DNA from: JABICX01 sp964528765
Lineage (GTDB): Archaea > Nanobdellota > Nanobdellia > UBA10117 > JABICX01
DNA length: 44,548 nt
Direction: 5' to 3'
NCBI GenBank assembly: GCA_964528765.1
Contig: CAZGVA010000001.1
Coordinates: 1-44,548, forward strand
The position numbers and the translations under genes were made by a program. The notes below the pieces were generated by a model. That model was not told where the DNA came from. It did not search any database and worked only from the letters and a program-made list of their open reading frames with translations. Of this stretch, positions 21,001-23,592 are shown in pieces (position 1 is the first letter of the stretch; every line of letters starts with the position of its first letter).

Positions 21001-21162
21001 TGTTGCTATTATTGAGATTGAACCCTCCCAATCAGATTCAATGCCTAAAAGGCTATACCCAGTTAGAGGAGTTGTATTTTCATTAAGAATTGATACTAAA
21101 GATAACAGTGCTAATAACGCTATAACAAGTACAAAAATGGTACTATCTTTCTTAAATTCCAT
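1..21162 (-). CDS. Giant modular surface protein with embedded Hint domain (partial, C-terminus beyond left edge)
   Basis: One frame is open from ATG at 21162 to position 1: 7,054 codons, no stop, C-terminus outside the window. The start follows GGAGGT by 11 nt and overlaps the upstream winged-helix gene by 11 nt. In order: hydrophobic signal/anchor (about residues 8-24); Glu/Pro-rich stalk (about 115-255); a beta-rich region with DADEDGLIDKLEW near 521-533, typical of DPANN surface proteins; a Hint domain (787-1060); a beta-helix; repeated adhesin-like modules with four LamG domains; three more beta-helix blocks separated by Ig-like segments; further adhesin modules to the edge. It is rich in Asn-X-Ser/Thr sites, and no catalytic domain other than Hint was recognised. 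The protein is presumably exported and exposed, acting as an adhesin or cell-wall-like fibre. The role is inferred; the modules are read directly from the translation. Confidence 0.9.
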   Translation of the reverse strand, partial: MEFKKDSTIFVLVIALLALLSLVSILNENTTPLTGYSLLGIESDWEGSISIIATPSDEIITQIITFDEYKPQVCMDGIAVYTSDGTDISFAIQNEVYENELCIEAEIVFDNLIYESPTSSEESVEQSETPEEQPETNDTESEEQPEQEETPEVEFEIPEKTEEQSEKEETQEDPELVEEVEETPEKDIEESTQDPVSETEFGISDAVTGAVSSMPAEEESITYFVVYGAIPQDTETPEVVNETEETPEEEFTIPELNNTPEINDTPEIEQIISETPEGVRTVQFDAIINQPVQWSTLVQPESDTTQLLIEVPEDATQIKIKKINSHGFEEIIPDENIEGISIYDISDENILANPEAETESFDIPASEQVYGITGASVSETNNLGLIKFVNWIKQTFSGAITGYVAFEDGPNKTIIVNDNITSDDELLIEYETPAPTTTEEATDLGKRVIVSSDLHYENILTYTTLEQQVPESAIQLYWIQENTTEVEQINETTNETYFEVITTTTKVDVTLDENIDLWMIDADEDGLIDKLEWITPHTSDQVFEIEIIVLNPYTYLRDGETWIVAFNTSGTADLKISSPNANWTEILTDLDETVDEMRFLDLTCGEANLNDSINLADSLLIVDAQNNSYRYIELAQNQSIKPDYWLIENYTCSETAYLSNLMHIAGYATIRFDFYNKNDSVSDFAYDPEWSYQEDPDISYSCTGSPVDAANFYDGDWDTFGTSSNGQIAVCDFNYTKPAGATNESVIQVRMDTASGPTTTNESLPDSCWDYNEDELHFQIQIENNVCLTGDTLVHTTFGDVKIKDIKVNDTIFAFNVDTGKIQKDRVTHVFEYSPQEYYLLKANNYSVKPTRSHSFLTETDIVLENEKLVTPHRLYTKEEQTQGLTDRESWVDEGVLFMIQDIGNVIIQTKTLKHSLDIIWIDIEGVVLAVEHNALPGKIYDKNLNSTRYVLEIKSGFAKENNINVGDMLDFKKDFVYASELSVGDTIFIFDENTFVKSDNLFVKLIQWVKVFIGVDAESYDLTREIITEKYLVEEKEVVYNLEVEKNHNFLANRFLVHNQIGGGSSVTLRCMNEASYSPLRTVTSYKEFYEEAMYWSIDNSVECGTEITTSTELSEDIMDCTNDYIINITASDVVFDCAGHTIQGNENTGFWVTGDNVTVKNCNLSINGTGKSYGIYYWGASNGLIENNTVTVDLNRGIMLHNNADSNIVANNTVSVGNDEGIYLYYRSNLNEVYNNTISADSMSLRIYNDGDYNNIYYNTITATTSKALQVTDAKGCNVYNNEITAATEAIYLSFTQTYDNIFLNNNITASSSYIIKDDTTSDYLNNIIYNNSYGEVNWKNIEDLDVTEAGTLGLGNGIDITLNSIDVDSASFQGLNQPANLTFYDVSGISLPITLRNDEACGDYCGEISDLGGDDYEFNVSEFTNYSLDDLDQCNPVQSFELVDNVSCTDLNISEGIVVNTSVFSYEVTGDAEINGTLNASLGGDQIFGSLVIQSTGIYLASSENTTISGGGAIVFDNNGEFVHNNGNVVFNGTANPVDISPNGAIFENLTIETGTNTRFRENFTVLNLLHLDSGVPQMYDGTGIILGNDSQQGILNNTVGGTGFILASSNDNATIEGASQLYPGIIDSENGVWTWDYRVGSNWKFKWVDFQSDITIDSGSANLATITLEGDCEFDAVTVSNDETFDINGQRVRFGGIFNQGSGTTNFGTDALVLFDGYINLDGACPADTPPTFILSGAGSTTDVEDGQLAGQTVFVQDGTYTLSTNSISTNRNVIIGSGILDTHATNNQGLKTNNLTIATGGTLQARSSNISVTDNFQSSGGLIGKSALDLTKTNEYVDAGNDASLNMNEITVETWLKPTSYSHQVVNYPISKYESTNTWALGISGTYTGDGIGYPGQVYLYDGTPGDLAVSTTALDIDKWHHVAFTNNGTTTKIYIDGKYEGFKEQDISTDTTNPLTIGRRSDGSFYFNGSIARVSIYDAELSVSEIRANMFAKCADMSQTNLVSCWQFDEGTGTDVTDSIGSNDGTASADTVWASAGTLIADDAIFNFTGTYNQTAMFGGVMLNRTEITNTGTGTGLILLDSMSASGDVFIDDGILYGNTSDHTFENLTINAGGEYSATSGTTNIHTDFEISGIFTHNDGTVSSKRLTAGDGNAYWGLNSASDWTGSNSFYNVVSDATAAQRNLNMRADMTIINELSGLGGTDLFYITSDNRILTMGNASQSGTITLDYLYGNSGQAVTTIRGANQRYPVIISSEVAHPRALMSGVYSPQTINLKWVDVQQDITTESTAKTINLTGDCEFDAFTLSSGDSLNLSNHRAEFDGYYDTAGTTDFGTDALVIFNAGADLDGSCPADTPPTIILSGAGGNVDIEDGQIAGQTLFIQNGTHKINSAGATARKRTIIGSGTWNTSDSSTQFYSGNLTIANTGIFEANSANITISENWQSSGGLIGKSAFDDNQGALVEIDAVVADMTLSDGFTVESWFNLDAYDTAHQEIVSLGASDDSEWGNIQVAKSDGSTPNMLKVSTDGKTGGSSGIVPIVGVWHHTAMVWDGTLFRLYLDGKIIQEITPSSSINWGNINRAAIGASRTNVNDQFFDGKIARVSFWDSILTESEIRDLMFDKYSELSSTTELKGWYQFDEGTGTDVADSHSTSNDGTMSSELWVTGGTFNGDESTLNFTSAINQTAIFGGAIINNTEITNTGTGTGLVLLDSMSASGDVFIDDGIVYGNTSDHSFGSLTIKSGGTYDATSGTTTISDECTTAEPIGCVVGYAIDCDGDFNANSGKFMVQSPATNIDFECNSGNPYNLEVDMDSATYDFDLQAPLTVSNNLIIDDGDLDTNNNPIIVTGLLQVQDNGEFDAQGDTVDHVFGAIDSASGSIFSPNDANINITSEYSNYAVDLDGGFGSNTATFIIKTDESTLIDLTPSSSFYPWNVIINLTDPLYTATIFDENTYIPGNLTISSGKLDCYGFDLTVIGDAVVDGTLDGTTADISFGSLTINSSGVYNATTGTTNITGNLVNYGIFNASSGGIIMHDGMYNAGTFDGTPESMNVTGEWGSYAINDDGTYYGNGGTVIISAQDSTIEADLATAGTGYNNLNISIGDGNYFRIVNGAGLDGDLHLLSGDVGSSTGGKLLSVAGNVVIYDGAMYGGGSGVQDYVSISFGSLTINSGGVYNATNGTTIITNSGIAFDNDGTFTHNNGTVLFDGATATAKIYANDAIFYDVIMQPISSGSYWIYEGVTIENALTLNDGLVNRVNENTLTLKAGAEVNGTSEFWTGENEFRIYGESQIEPGIISTTGGLTTTVGTIAFKWIDYQTALETGGDTTLVRLDGDCEFDGFTVTSGDTLELNGQRAEFGGTLNSDGTFDAQNALVFVNNTIDLDATSHLANASLILISAGNPSLDINSAGTGEFDNVLLNGGGANIYTLTSTLDDVHNLIIGVRRLHTGSDQSIYVSNLTIATDGMITAGESTISVSENWQSSGGLIGKSALDLDGPYVNMGTPDTLLLGDDITIDAWVKTLDTTGDIVWKSNYGYGLHIVDSTAMGKIISGTSSNVTGTTNVSDGKWHHIVWVFEENNDQQIYVDGKLDGNETALAGNNGAAVDFRIGLNLISQIGRVSIYNTTLVESEIRANMFEPCTSMSNPSELVSCWQFDEGTGTDVADAIGSNDGTATADTVWAGAGTFTSETSTVNMTGDGTIYFAVDNTLQFYNLSAAQPGKTTTLDVIGTTWGRINLTGTLQTDTGSLVDSINEGFNFFEEAPIDGGSTFGNIYYGDYYNGVNITGSTYQLLRVQNDTSYASGDIITETLSLGSSDTFYSNTYDLTVTSEISGTGVFNLGPESMLNFTHIRGFSDTSGFTGEVNIVGNESDYAHVTGTGVSWMINSSAMAENFTYANVSYGNNTGEDIITVMGGIDYGNNVPEGMWSFEEFSLCNTEITESTDLEEDIMDCTVDYIINITTADVVFDCAGYTIQGNESYGIYVNASGVTVQNCNVSLNGTGKDYGILYDTADNGSIYNNTVYVDHHWAIKLATSNNNDIINNTATGERVMLLYPDSIDNTISNNVFTSTDEYALYFYDGCNNNTVTDNQLDVTNEYGIRLRTSSDNNVSNNNITAVGGSAVYIELSSENNILQNNIINVTGSTMDYGIYMTASDHNTIDNNLIEVEDYYGVYLTGSTYNNITNNYIVVLNREGISLASSSTNNRIISNNVTAAEYNSIRLSSSSSNIVTDNIAVAISGSYGLQISGDDNIITNNNITANNKAITINGAHNNLLQNNIITADSYSGISLVSPAGSNILLNNNITAATPNVILDDSGISYNNTLIYNNSQGQIVWNSTNLNVTESGTLGIDNGITITSNMIDVDSTSFQGLNQSANLTFYDVSGIIHPMPLRNYADCGDYCSEITNVGGGTYYFNVSEFTNYSVGDTCSQEITASKTLQANIMDCTNDYIINITASDVVFDCDGHTIQGTGDRAIMLTAGNITVRNCNISLTGSDSDYGIYVWTTSSVIYNNTIYVKDDQAIVALGGMNNLNISYNNITVDGQYAIDLDHVWGYGPDNSNIHNNDITAATGAVAIRTGDSENNSVWDNNITVSGSRAVYLTGTTSRSVFTNNYIKAGDDEAVYISSSDYNNFTSNIINTTGDDFGIYMTDSDSNIIDDNVIEVKDRYGIYLTSSDYNIMNNNLVNVVSHYGIYVTSNSNDNNITNNNLSASGEVTQFNSGPNNLLKDNDLYATGSYTVVLSSDSNIVDNNKISTPGAQAMQVNTADLNIISNNNLSGLSVVLTFVGDSSENILLNNNISASSAYTIDDASGVGVSNLLIYNNSQGQVIWNSTNLTVLESGIVGLDNGITISENMIDVDSTSFQGLNQSANLTFYGLEAGQTPTTLRNEVDCGAYCSAVTETGSGNYYFNVSEFTNYSLQFNLAPVIISANITPVDPFDRSRLMGYCNATDGDAEDVTYYYQLYMNDTLNLTGEVGTFTQGIEKNIYNISSADTHPGSNWTLSCLATDGIDNSSWINSSTRTISACGMGINESGTYTLAYNITGCTDDYIVRITAANVVFDCDGYTIQGTGDYGIDVLAENVEIKNCNINLTGSDSDFGIQVYGSAYDNTLINTTNITLSGSTSEYGIYVRGTPYNTQIQNCIITLDGSGGSIGIWTYGADDLVADSNTIYTKDDRSVYARNCNRCNWTNNDFHSDGSYAFQLYASDTLNNWVYNNNITGASWAILLMNTDRSILENNRVYSEASNDHAIVFDDADHHILRNNNFTNQFDYSVYLTDSSHNNIIVNNNITATANIILDDTGGSYLNSLIYNNSLGQVVWNSTDLSVTESGTLGLDNGITISENLIDVDSDSFQGLNQSANLTLYGISGYKVPVAFRNNITCTSEYCSDAYNDTAETFYFNVSQFTNYSLGEGNVAPTISGVDVTPDSPTTDNDLTCTVAGWSDAESDPENYIFQWYKDDVLNLTIEQSADSHILARDNLTNADNWNCTVTPFDGLVNGSDASDTVVIAQGCVFDTAPIVTLTANLVCTELIVDEGITLDTDEYNITASGEASINGTLNASLGGNQSFNSILINESGTYSATSATTTLSGDFDNDGTFIHNDGTVDFASDTVAMNILGSSESEFYNITVSGTDKLDLHVPIIVRSSLANPANDVIRLYSTLTLGNSSSQGTLTGGWQTTVNSRLQGASQLYPGIVSDEPYYHFTTSTILKWLDFQDDVTSTSGNSVTITLDGDCEFDAFTVSADDTLDLNGQRAEFDGTLNIDGAIDSTDSIIFADLVDYDGTGWTGESTTKIIMTGSGNNDLNTPTKEVIFFNGGTFTSSRSFTSNLANTLIIGSGVYDLEGRSQDIDNIIIATGAELDGGTAIIEVEENWQSSGGLIGKSALDLDGTKNVNCSEDNSLEITTAGTFDVWFKTTASTMDTTYGLISRATGTATGYRMYMSNGNVRITIDNGPSTSAMSPEDVNDGKWHNAVGTYDGANLLLYIDGKIVASSEVSGSIASTNDFTIGSLFTAGDFTSYWDGEIGRVSIYDAALSEADIRANMFETCVDLSQTNLVSCWQFDEGTGTDVADSIGSNTGNASASTIWASSGAFTKGTSIVNMTGDGNFTYLGNLDMYSLETAASGKTTTLDPFVISGDTAEQITLDGNLTVGSGTFNRDASTVFRLNNPGTFNDGGATLADQYIFYWQSLEPIPASTYPYLIVSTKTRFSGDATVNGYLSIGSGDEVNTSDNNIQVSYITVTGTLNVDPGAVFNFTSTLATGFGTSTGAVNVEGNLTDYATISGSNYWKINASAITETFNYANVSYGNNTGTDIIYVYDGVDYGNNVPDGMWIFSGGPTPGNCTFAVNTTLTANLTCYNVTVNEDVTVSTDVYSINGTADAEISGILNASLGGNQEFGSVRIYSTGTYEATNQTTIISNEASSGYAFIHDGILNANDGLINITTINPTKIDPNGNTGNIYDLEIATGGVIENSWGSAGAAYTIDNNLIISSGTYEINIHALTVTGDVIVTGTLDVITANIGNYSQSFGSLTINSGGEYDATSGNTTITNTTVSNDLECTSGTVTHNNGTFVFASDTGMRIRACADPLYNVIVDMSGATLQMPYFGNSNPEGMRIEGNLTVVEGLVVPTQRNLNVSGDVVIEDGGEIRKDTTDTYNESYYFGSLTINSGGVYNATYETTTITSKESVDNLAWNNEGTFYNNSGTVVFDHLEDWVAIDGNLDEENSFNNVIIESNTVWRDNITANDMNITSGYFKSSSTHEDEVVNINGDLIVNGGTFGDGDETGSHYLGSLTILSGTYIATNGTTTISGNFNNSGTFTHNDGTATSKRFVDDNVAVNWGSSSSSNWDGNNSFYNVEVDATEGQRNLEMKTNMTIINELSGVGSVDLFYITENNLILTMGNTSQSGIISVDYLYGHNGQTITTLQGASASYLANVSDEVGAPNLLSATSYSPSNLILKWVDVQKDIVTNYKTYNKTITIEEEVWFNGFTFRLGDTLNITDSSTLYVDSLTINGTLDSGTGNITNNTNTQWLANFDNSEAYSWDSTTISNGNNTGSIAINAQT
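3045..3558 (-). other. LamG domain 4 of the giant protein
   Basis: It opens with SSGGLIGKSALDLDG and contains FDVWFKTTAS, WHNAVGTYDGANLLLYIDG and GEIGRVSIYDAALSEADI, ending RANMFETC. After it come FDEGTGTDVADS and a long run of GSLTINSGG/NATYETTTI-type adhesin modules, which continues to the left edge of the window. Confidence 0.8.
5215..6056 (-). other. Parallel beta-helix block D of the giant protein
   Basis: The block opens with NITGCTDDYIVRITAANV and VVFDCDGYTIQG, and ends with LIYNNSLGQVVWNSTDL. It is shorter than blocks B and C. It is preceded by an Ig-like segment (about 6200-6415) and followed by another (about 4700-4940, reading GVDVTPDSPTTDNDLTC), so here helix and Ig-like modules alternate. 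Confidence 0.75.
6675..7851 (-). other. Parallel beta-helix block C of the giant protein
   Basis: The block has the same opening (NIMDCTNDYIINITASDV, VVFDCDGHTIQG) and exit (LIYNNSQGQVIWNSTNL) as block B. The turns carry IYVKDDQAIVA, SDYNNFTSNII and SDSNIIDDNVIEV. It is very similar to block B in length and order, which suggests tandem duplication of a unit of about 1.5 kb (helix, exit segment, Cys pair and TNYS linker). Confidence 0.75.
8160..9330 (-). other. Parallel beta-helix block B of the giant protein
   Basis: It opens with DIMDCTVDYIINITTADV and VVFDCAGYTIQG. It then runs through about twenty turns of Asn-ladder repeats (SSENNILQNNII, DHNTIDNNLIEV and similar) and closes with LIYNNSQGQIVWNSTNL. 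It is followed by the shared segment GLNQSANLTFYDVSG and a Cys pair DCGDYCSE. This is one of the three longest helix blocks and sits next to block C without a LamG domain between them. Confidence 0.75.
10245..10718 (-). other. LamG domain 3 of the giant protein
   Basis: The block opens with SSGGLIGKSALDLDG. It contains ITIDAWVKT, WHHIVWVFEENNDQQIYVDG and QIGRVSIYNTTLVESEI, and ends near RANMFEPC. It is slightly shorter than the other copies. It precedes the segment that leads to the three C-terminal beta-helix blocks. Confidence 0.8.
10719..13274 (-). repeat. Adhesin-like repeat run between LamG domains 2 and 3
   Basis: This part of the giant gene encodes short beta-rich modules that recur with small changes. 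Examples are SFGSLTINSGGVYNATNGTT, HNNGTVLFDG and CEFDGFTVTSGDTLELNGQR. The same modules occur around 16000-16800, 13850-15100, 3560-4640 and 1-3000. Their spacing and order suggest larger units built by duplication. They resemble surface-protein stalk modules. No catalytic motif is seen. Confidence 0.7.
13275..13822 (-). other. LamG domain 2 of the giant protein
   Basis: The block has SSGGLIGKSAFDD, FTVESWFNL, WHHTAMVWDGTLFRLYLDG and GKIARVSFWDSILTESEI. The architecture matches LamG domain 1. It is followed by the recurring FDEGTGTDVADS segment, whose 20-base DNA core at 13223-13242 is shared exactly with the other three copies. Confidence 0.8.
15160..15700 (-). other. LamG (concanavalin A-like) domain 1 of the giant protein
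   Basis: The frame reads SSGGLIGKSALDL, then TVETWLKP, WHHVAFTNNGTTTKIYIDG and NGSIARVSIYDAELS followed by SEIRANMF. This is the strand order and signature of LamG/Laminin_G_3 domains, which bind carbohydrate or protein ligands. The same block recurs three more times in this protein and once in the 1,272-residue surface protein. Confidence 0.8.
17140..17815 (-). other. Parallel beta-helix block A of the giant protein
   Basis: It starts with DIMDCTNDYIINI and VVFDCAGHTIQG, the usual opening of NosD/PbH1-type right-handed beta-helices. About ten turns follow, rich in NNI/NNT ladders (for example NNTVSVGNDEGIYL). It ends with a conserved exit segment reading IIYNNSYGEVNW. It lies directly after the Hint domain, so it would be the first folded part of the chain released or joined by Hint processing. 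Confidence 0.75.
17983..18804 (-). other. Hint (intein-like / BIL-like) self-processing domain inside the giant protein
   Basis: These 274 codons, in frame with the giant gene, have the ends and blocks of a Hint/intein domain. It begins with Cys in CLTGDTLVHTTFG (block A) and has TRSH (block B, the TxxH motif). It ends with VYNLEVEKNHNFLA (block F) and FLVHN (block G, penultimate His and terminal Asn). No LAGLIDADG endonuclease motif is visible. The residue after the final Asn is Gln, not Cys/Ser/Thr, so standard intein splicing lacks its second nucleophile; bacterial intein-like type A domains share this trait. Flanks read IQIENNV before and QIGGGSSVTLRC after, so removal would leave a continuous chain. 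Cleavage at one or both ends, or ligation to another nucleophile, is inferred. Confidence 0.82.
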
Positions 21163-21415
21163 TCTTAGATAAAACCTCCATACCATAGCGAGTAATTTCA
21201 AAAATTCGAACTTGCGGTGTATTGATCACTTCGCGAATATAACCTCGTCCAATGAGATTGATAAGATGATTACGTGTAGTGCGCCAGTTTACATCAGCAT
21301 TTATGGCTAATTCATTGATATTTTTCTGACCGTTTGAAAGAGAAAGAAGTATCTTGCGTCGTAATTCTACGAAGGTTCGTTTACCGTTTTGTTTAGATTT
21401 TGTTTTCCTGACCAT
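21152..21415 (-). CDS. Small winged-helix DNA-binding protein
   Basis: This 87-residue basic protein has an N-terminal Lys/Arg-rich tail, then a helix-turn-helix (INELAINADVNWRTTRNHLI, about residues 38-57) and a wing (GYIREVINTPQVRIFEITRYG). It is the size and layout of archaeal single-domain winged-helix regulators of the ArsR/MarR-like class. Its last 11 nt overlap the start of the giant surface gene, and the GGAGGT ribosome site of that gene lies inside its final codons. The two are therefore probably co-transcribed and translationally coupled, and this protein is the obvious candidate regulator of the giant gene. The ligand and target are unknown. There is no close TATA box before its ATG; AT-rich TATA-like sequence lies about 50-75 bp upstream, so a short leader is likely. 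Confidence 0.8.
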   Translation of the reverse strand: MVRKTKSKQNGKRTFVELRRKILLSLSNGQKNINELAINADVNWRTTRNHLINLIGRGYIREVINTPQVRIFEITRYGMEVLSKNGI

Positions 21416-21788
21416 CGTAGATACTTCTAGCTAGATTAACGTTACTGCATTGCTAAAGAAACAATAATGTATATTGTATATTATATATAAGCGTTTTGTT
21501 TTTAGGTATAGGTTATGTCTATTATAGTCATAACGTCTATGCATAATAGTACTATGCTAGTATCATAACAGAGTTAATAGTACTAAGGTATGACTGCCGT
21601 AGATAGACCTTAACACTATAAATTTCGTACATTATTGTCTATATAGAAAATTAACAATCCAAAAAATAAGCATACCTCGTAAAAAATACAAAAATAACTA
21701 CCGTTGTATATTATTTAAAATTTAAAGCAATTACTCCTCGATAGAAGTATCTATATCAAATTCAAATTAATAAAAAATCAAAACTAAA
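21416..21788. promoter_or_regulatory. Non-coding region upstream of the winged-helix/giant gene operon
   Basis: These 373 bases contain no credible gene. TATA-like sequence (tatattgtatattatata) lies at about 21470-21489. The palindrome tagtacta occurs twice, at 21547-21554 and 21578-21585. The centres are 31 bp apart, about three helical turns, and the first is extended as gcataatagtactatgc. Such spacing would suit an operator for the neighbouring winged-helix protein, but this is inference. The right end is AT-rich and carries T tracts (minus strand) that may end rpoL transcription. Confidence 0.4.
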
Positions 21789-22061
21789 TTATTTTAGTTT
21801 CTTAATTTCTGTTTCAAAACTTTTCACATCTTTGGAAAGTGAAGTCAATGCATCATTCCAAGATTTCTTAGCATCCTTGCCTTTTGTCTTTAAGGTAAAT
21901 AATAAGTCACCAGCTTCTGGATGTATAACTTTAAAACCAGCTATTTCGGTTGTCTTATCTTCCAATAATTTATCTTTAACTACATTCATAAAGCCTTGGT
22001 CAATATTCGTAAAAGATACTTTAAGTAAATCTTTCTTATTTTCAACAACTTTTAGTGCCAT
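21789..22061 (-). CDS. rpoL: DNA-directed RNA polymerase subunit L (Rpb11-like)
   Basis: This 90-residue protein has the conserved archaeal RpoL core: DQGFMNVVKDKLLEDKTTEI, then AGFKVIHPEAGDLLFTLKT and a C-terminal helix with SWNDAL. RpoL pairs with RpoD (Rpb3-like) to form the assembly platform of archaeal RNA polymerase, equivalent to half of the bacterial alpha dimer. The length matches the family. A TATA-like box (CCTTTTAAACCC on the coding strand) is centred about 25 bp before the ATG, consistent with a leaderless transcript. It stands alone, between the giant-gene operon and membrane-protein genes, not in a ribosomal operon. Confidence 0.88.
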   Translation of the reverse strand: MALKVVENKKDLLKVSFTNIDQGFMNVVKDKLLEDKTTEIAGFKVIHPEAGDLLFTLKTKGKDAKKSWNDALTSLSKDVKSFETEIKKLK

Positions 22062-22101
22062 TCTTAATTTCTTAATTAAGGGTTTAAAAGGCTTACGCTA
22101 A

Positions 22102-22121
22102 GCAAATAAAAATAAAAAAAA
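22102..22121 (-). terminator. U-tract terminator after the DUF4013 gene
   Basis: Just past the stop at 22129, the coding strand reads CC followed by a T-rich stretch (TTTTTTTTATTTTTATTT). Archaeal RNA polymerase terminates at such tracts without needing a hairpin. The tract lies before the TATA-like box of rpoL. Confidence 0.5.
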
Positions 22122-22128
22122 GGTTCGC

Positions 22129-22769
22129 TTAAGCTTGACTATATGCTTCTGCGTACCAAGTATTTGTTGTTACTAAAACAATAAAGGCTGCGATTCCTGT
22201 GCCAACTAAAGGAATAAATCCTAAAACTCGCGTAAGAATCAAACTATATACTACGGCCAAAAGCCATATTCCAATATATGTACCACTTATTTTACCAAGT
22301 ATTTCCTTAATACTAAAACCTGCTGCGAAAGAATCTTTTTTTGCAAAATTTACTATAGCTAAAGGTGTTATGAATGATGCAATTAACAATAAAACAATTG
22401 CTACTGCAAGTAAACTTAAATTACCTTCAACAAGAGTCATAATTATTGCATATGGATCTTGTATAAGTCCAATTGTATCGATTGTTCCCATAAAAAACTT
22501 AAATAAAACATAAGCCAAAACAAGCAGTCCCGGTAATGCATAAATAAGACTAATTATTGCAACAAGTATTCCTTTTACAAGTAAATCTCCCCATTCCTTC
22601 CATTCTGGAAGTGCATATTTTTTTTCTTCCCTAATACGGTTTTAATACATCTTACACCATATCCCATTGTAAGTAAATTTACAATTGGAATCGAGGCCAA
22701 GATAATTCCTAAAATTAGTTTGCCAATATCGTTAAAGGGTCTTTTGAATCCTTCTCCAATATTTACCAT
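22129..22769 (-). pseudogene. DUF4013 family membrane protein, interrupted by a frameshift in an A8 run
   Basis: Two reading frames together make one DUF4013 membrane protein. The first part, from ATG 22769 (MVNIGEGFKRPFNDIGKLI), has the family's usual start and a membrane helix, and shifts frame at eight A (22618-22625). If one A is added, the frame continues as KKKKYALPEWKEWGDLLVKG, the conserved family motif, and then four to five membrane helices to the stop at 22129. No stop lies in the joined frame. The repaired length of about 214 residues is normal for the family. The gene could be a true pseudogene, be rescued by slippage on the A tract, or reflect a sequencing error. DUF4013 proteins are integral membrane proteins of unknown function. 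Confidence 0.75.
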
Positions 22770-22818
22770 TTTACTCGAAAAAGTATATACTTTAGAATTG
22801 ATAACAGTTTCGATAAAA

Positions 22819-23490
22819 TTAGTCGTTATCAAGAGTATAAATGATATTTGAAATATTTAATTGGGTGCCAGGTTCAACATTAAATACCAAACGAACCACA
22901 TCTTTCTGAGATAATTCCATATATATGTTTGATGTTTCATCCATCTCATTTGAAAATTTGCCAGAAACTAACTCTGTACCTTTTTTAATTTCAGGGTGCG
23001 GTAAATCAACTAAATCTGGTTGTTCTTTAATAACCAAAAAATTAGCCGGTTCAATCTTACGATATTGTTCTAAATCTGGTGCATTAAACGATTGATCATT
23101 AACAGACATACCTGTAACTTGTGCTAACCCGTAATCAATTTTTTTAATATTTTCAAAAATCTTTAGATTTTTATCATTTGATTGCAAATATATTTCAACT
23201 TGTCCATCACCAATAATTTCACCAGATATTCCAAAAGAAGTTATTTTTAGTGTTTCGGGTTCTTTAGTTGAAACAATACATAGCTTACTTTCAGTTAATT
23301 CCATATCAACTGCTTGTTCATAAGATTCATATGAAATAAAACCAGTAATTGGATTTGCATCAAATCTTAAGAAAATCATGGGAACAATGACAACAAGCAT
23401 AATCCCAATTACAATTATATACTTATTACTAAAATTACGTGACGGATTTGTGCGTTCACTTAATGAATTATATTGCAAGGACTTACGCAT
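22819..23490 (-). CDS. Single-pass membrane protein with extracytoplasmic beta-rich domain
   Basis: I do not recognise a family for this 223-residue protein. It has a short basic cytoplasmic N-terminus, one membrane helix at about residues 24-41 (YIIVIGIMLVVIVPMIFL), and an extracytoplasmic domain with strand-rich segments such as GQVEIYLQS and VVRLVFNVEPGTQL. The segment NPITGFISYESYEQAVDMEL just after the helix resembles the membrane-proximal ITG stretches of other surface proteins here. Its upstream region carries a TATA-like box about 25 bp before ATG. The DUF4013 gene follows at 49 bp. A cell-surface role is inferred from topology and from the neighbouring large surface protein. Confidence 0.7.
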   Translation of the reverse strand: MRKSLQYNSLSERTNPSRNFSNKYIIVIGIMLVVIVPMIFLRFDANPITGFISYESYEQAVDMELTESKLCIVSTKEPETLKITSFGISGEIIGDGQVEIYLQSNDKNLKIFENIKKIDYGLAQVTGMSVNDQSFNAPDLEQYRKIEPANFLVIKEQPDLVDLPHPEIKKGTELVSGKFSNEMDETSNIYMELSQKDVVRLVFNVEPGTQLNISNIIYTLDND

Positions 23491-23592
23491 ATTCGTATTA
23501 TCTTCAGTGATATATAATATTATCTTTAGTGATAGATCAATTACAAATTATAATATCTTTTTTTATATTATATTCAATTATGTGATAACAAA

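Noticed and set aside
22091..22103. Small perfect hairpin GCTTA-CGC-TAAGC between rpoL and the DUF4013 gene
   Set aside because: The stem is only 5 bp and comes after, not before, the U tract on the minus strand, so it is unlikely to be part of a terminator; it may be chance.
22575..22832. TTG start at 22832 for the first DUF4013 part
   Set aside because: It would add 21 residues absent from the family and overlap the previous gene; ATG 22769 gives the normal family start.
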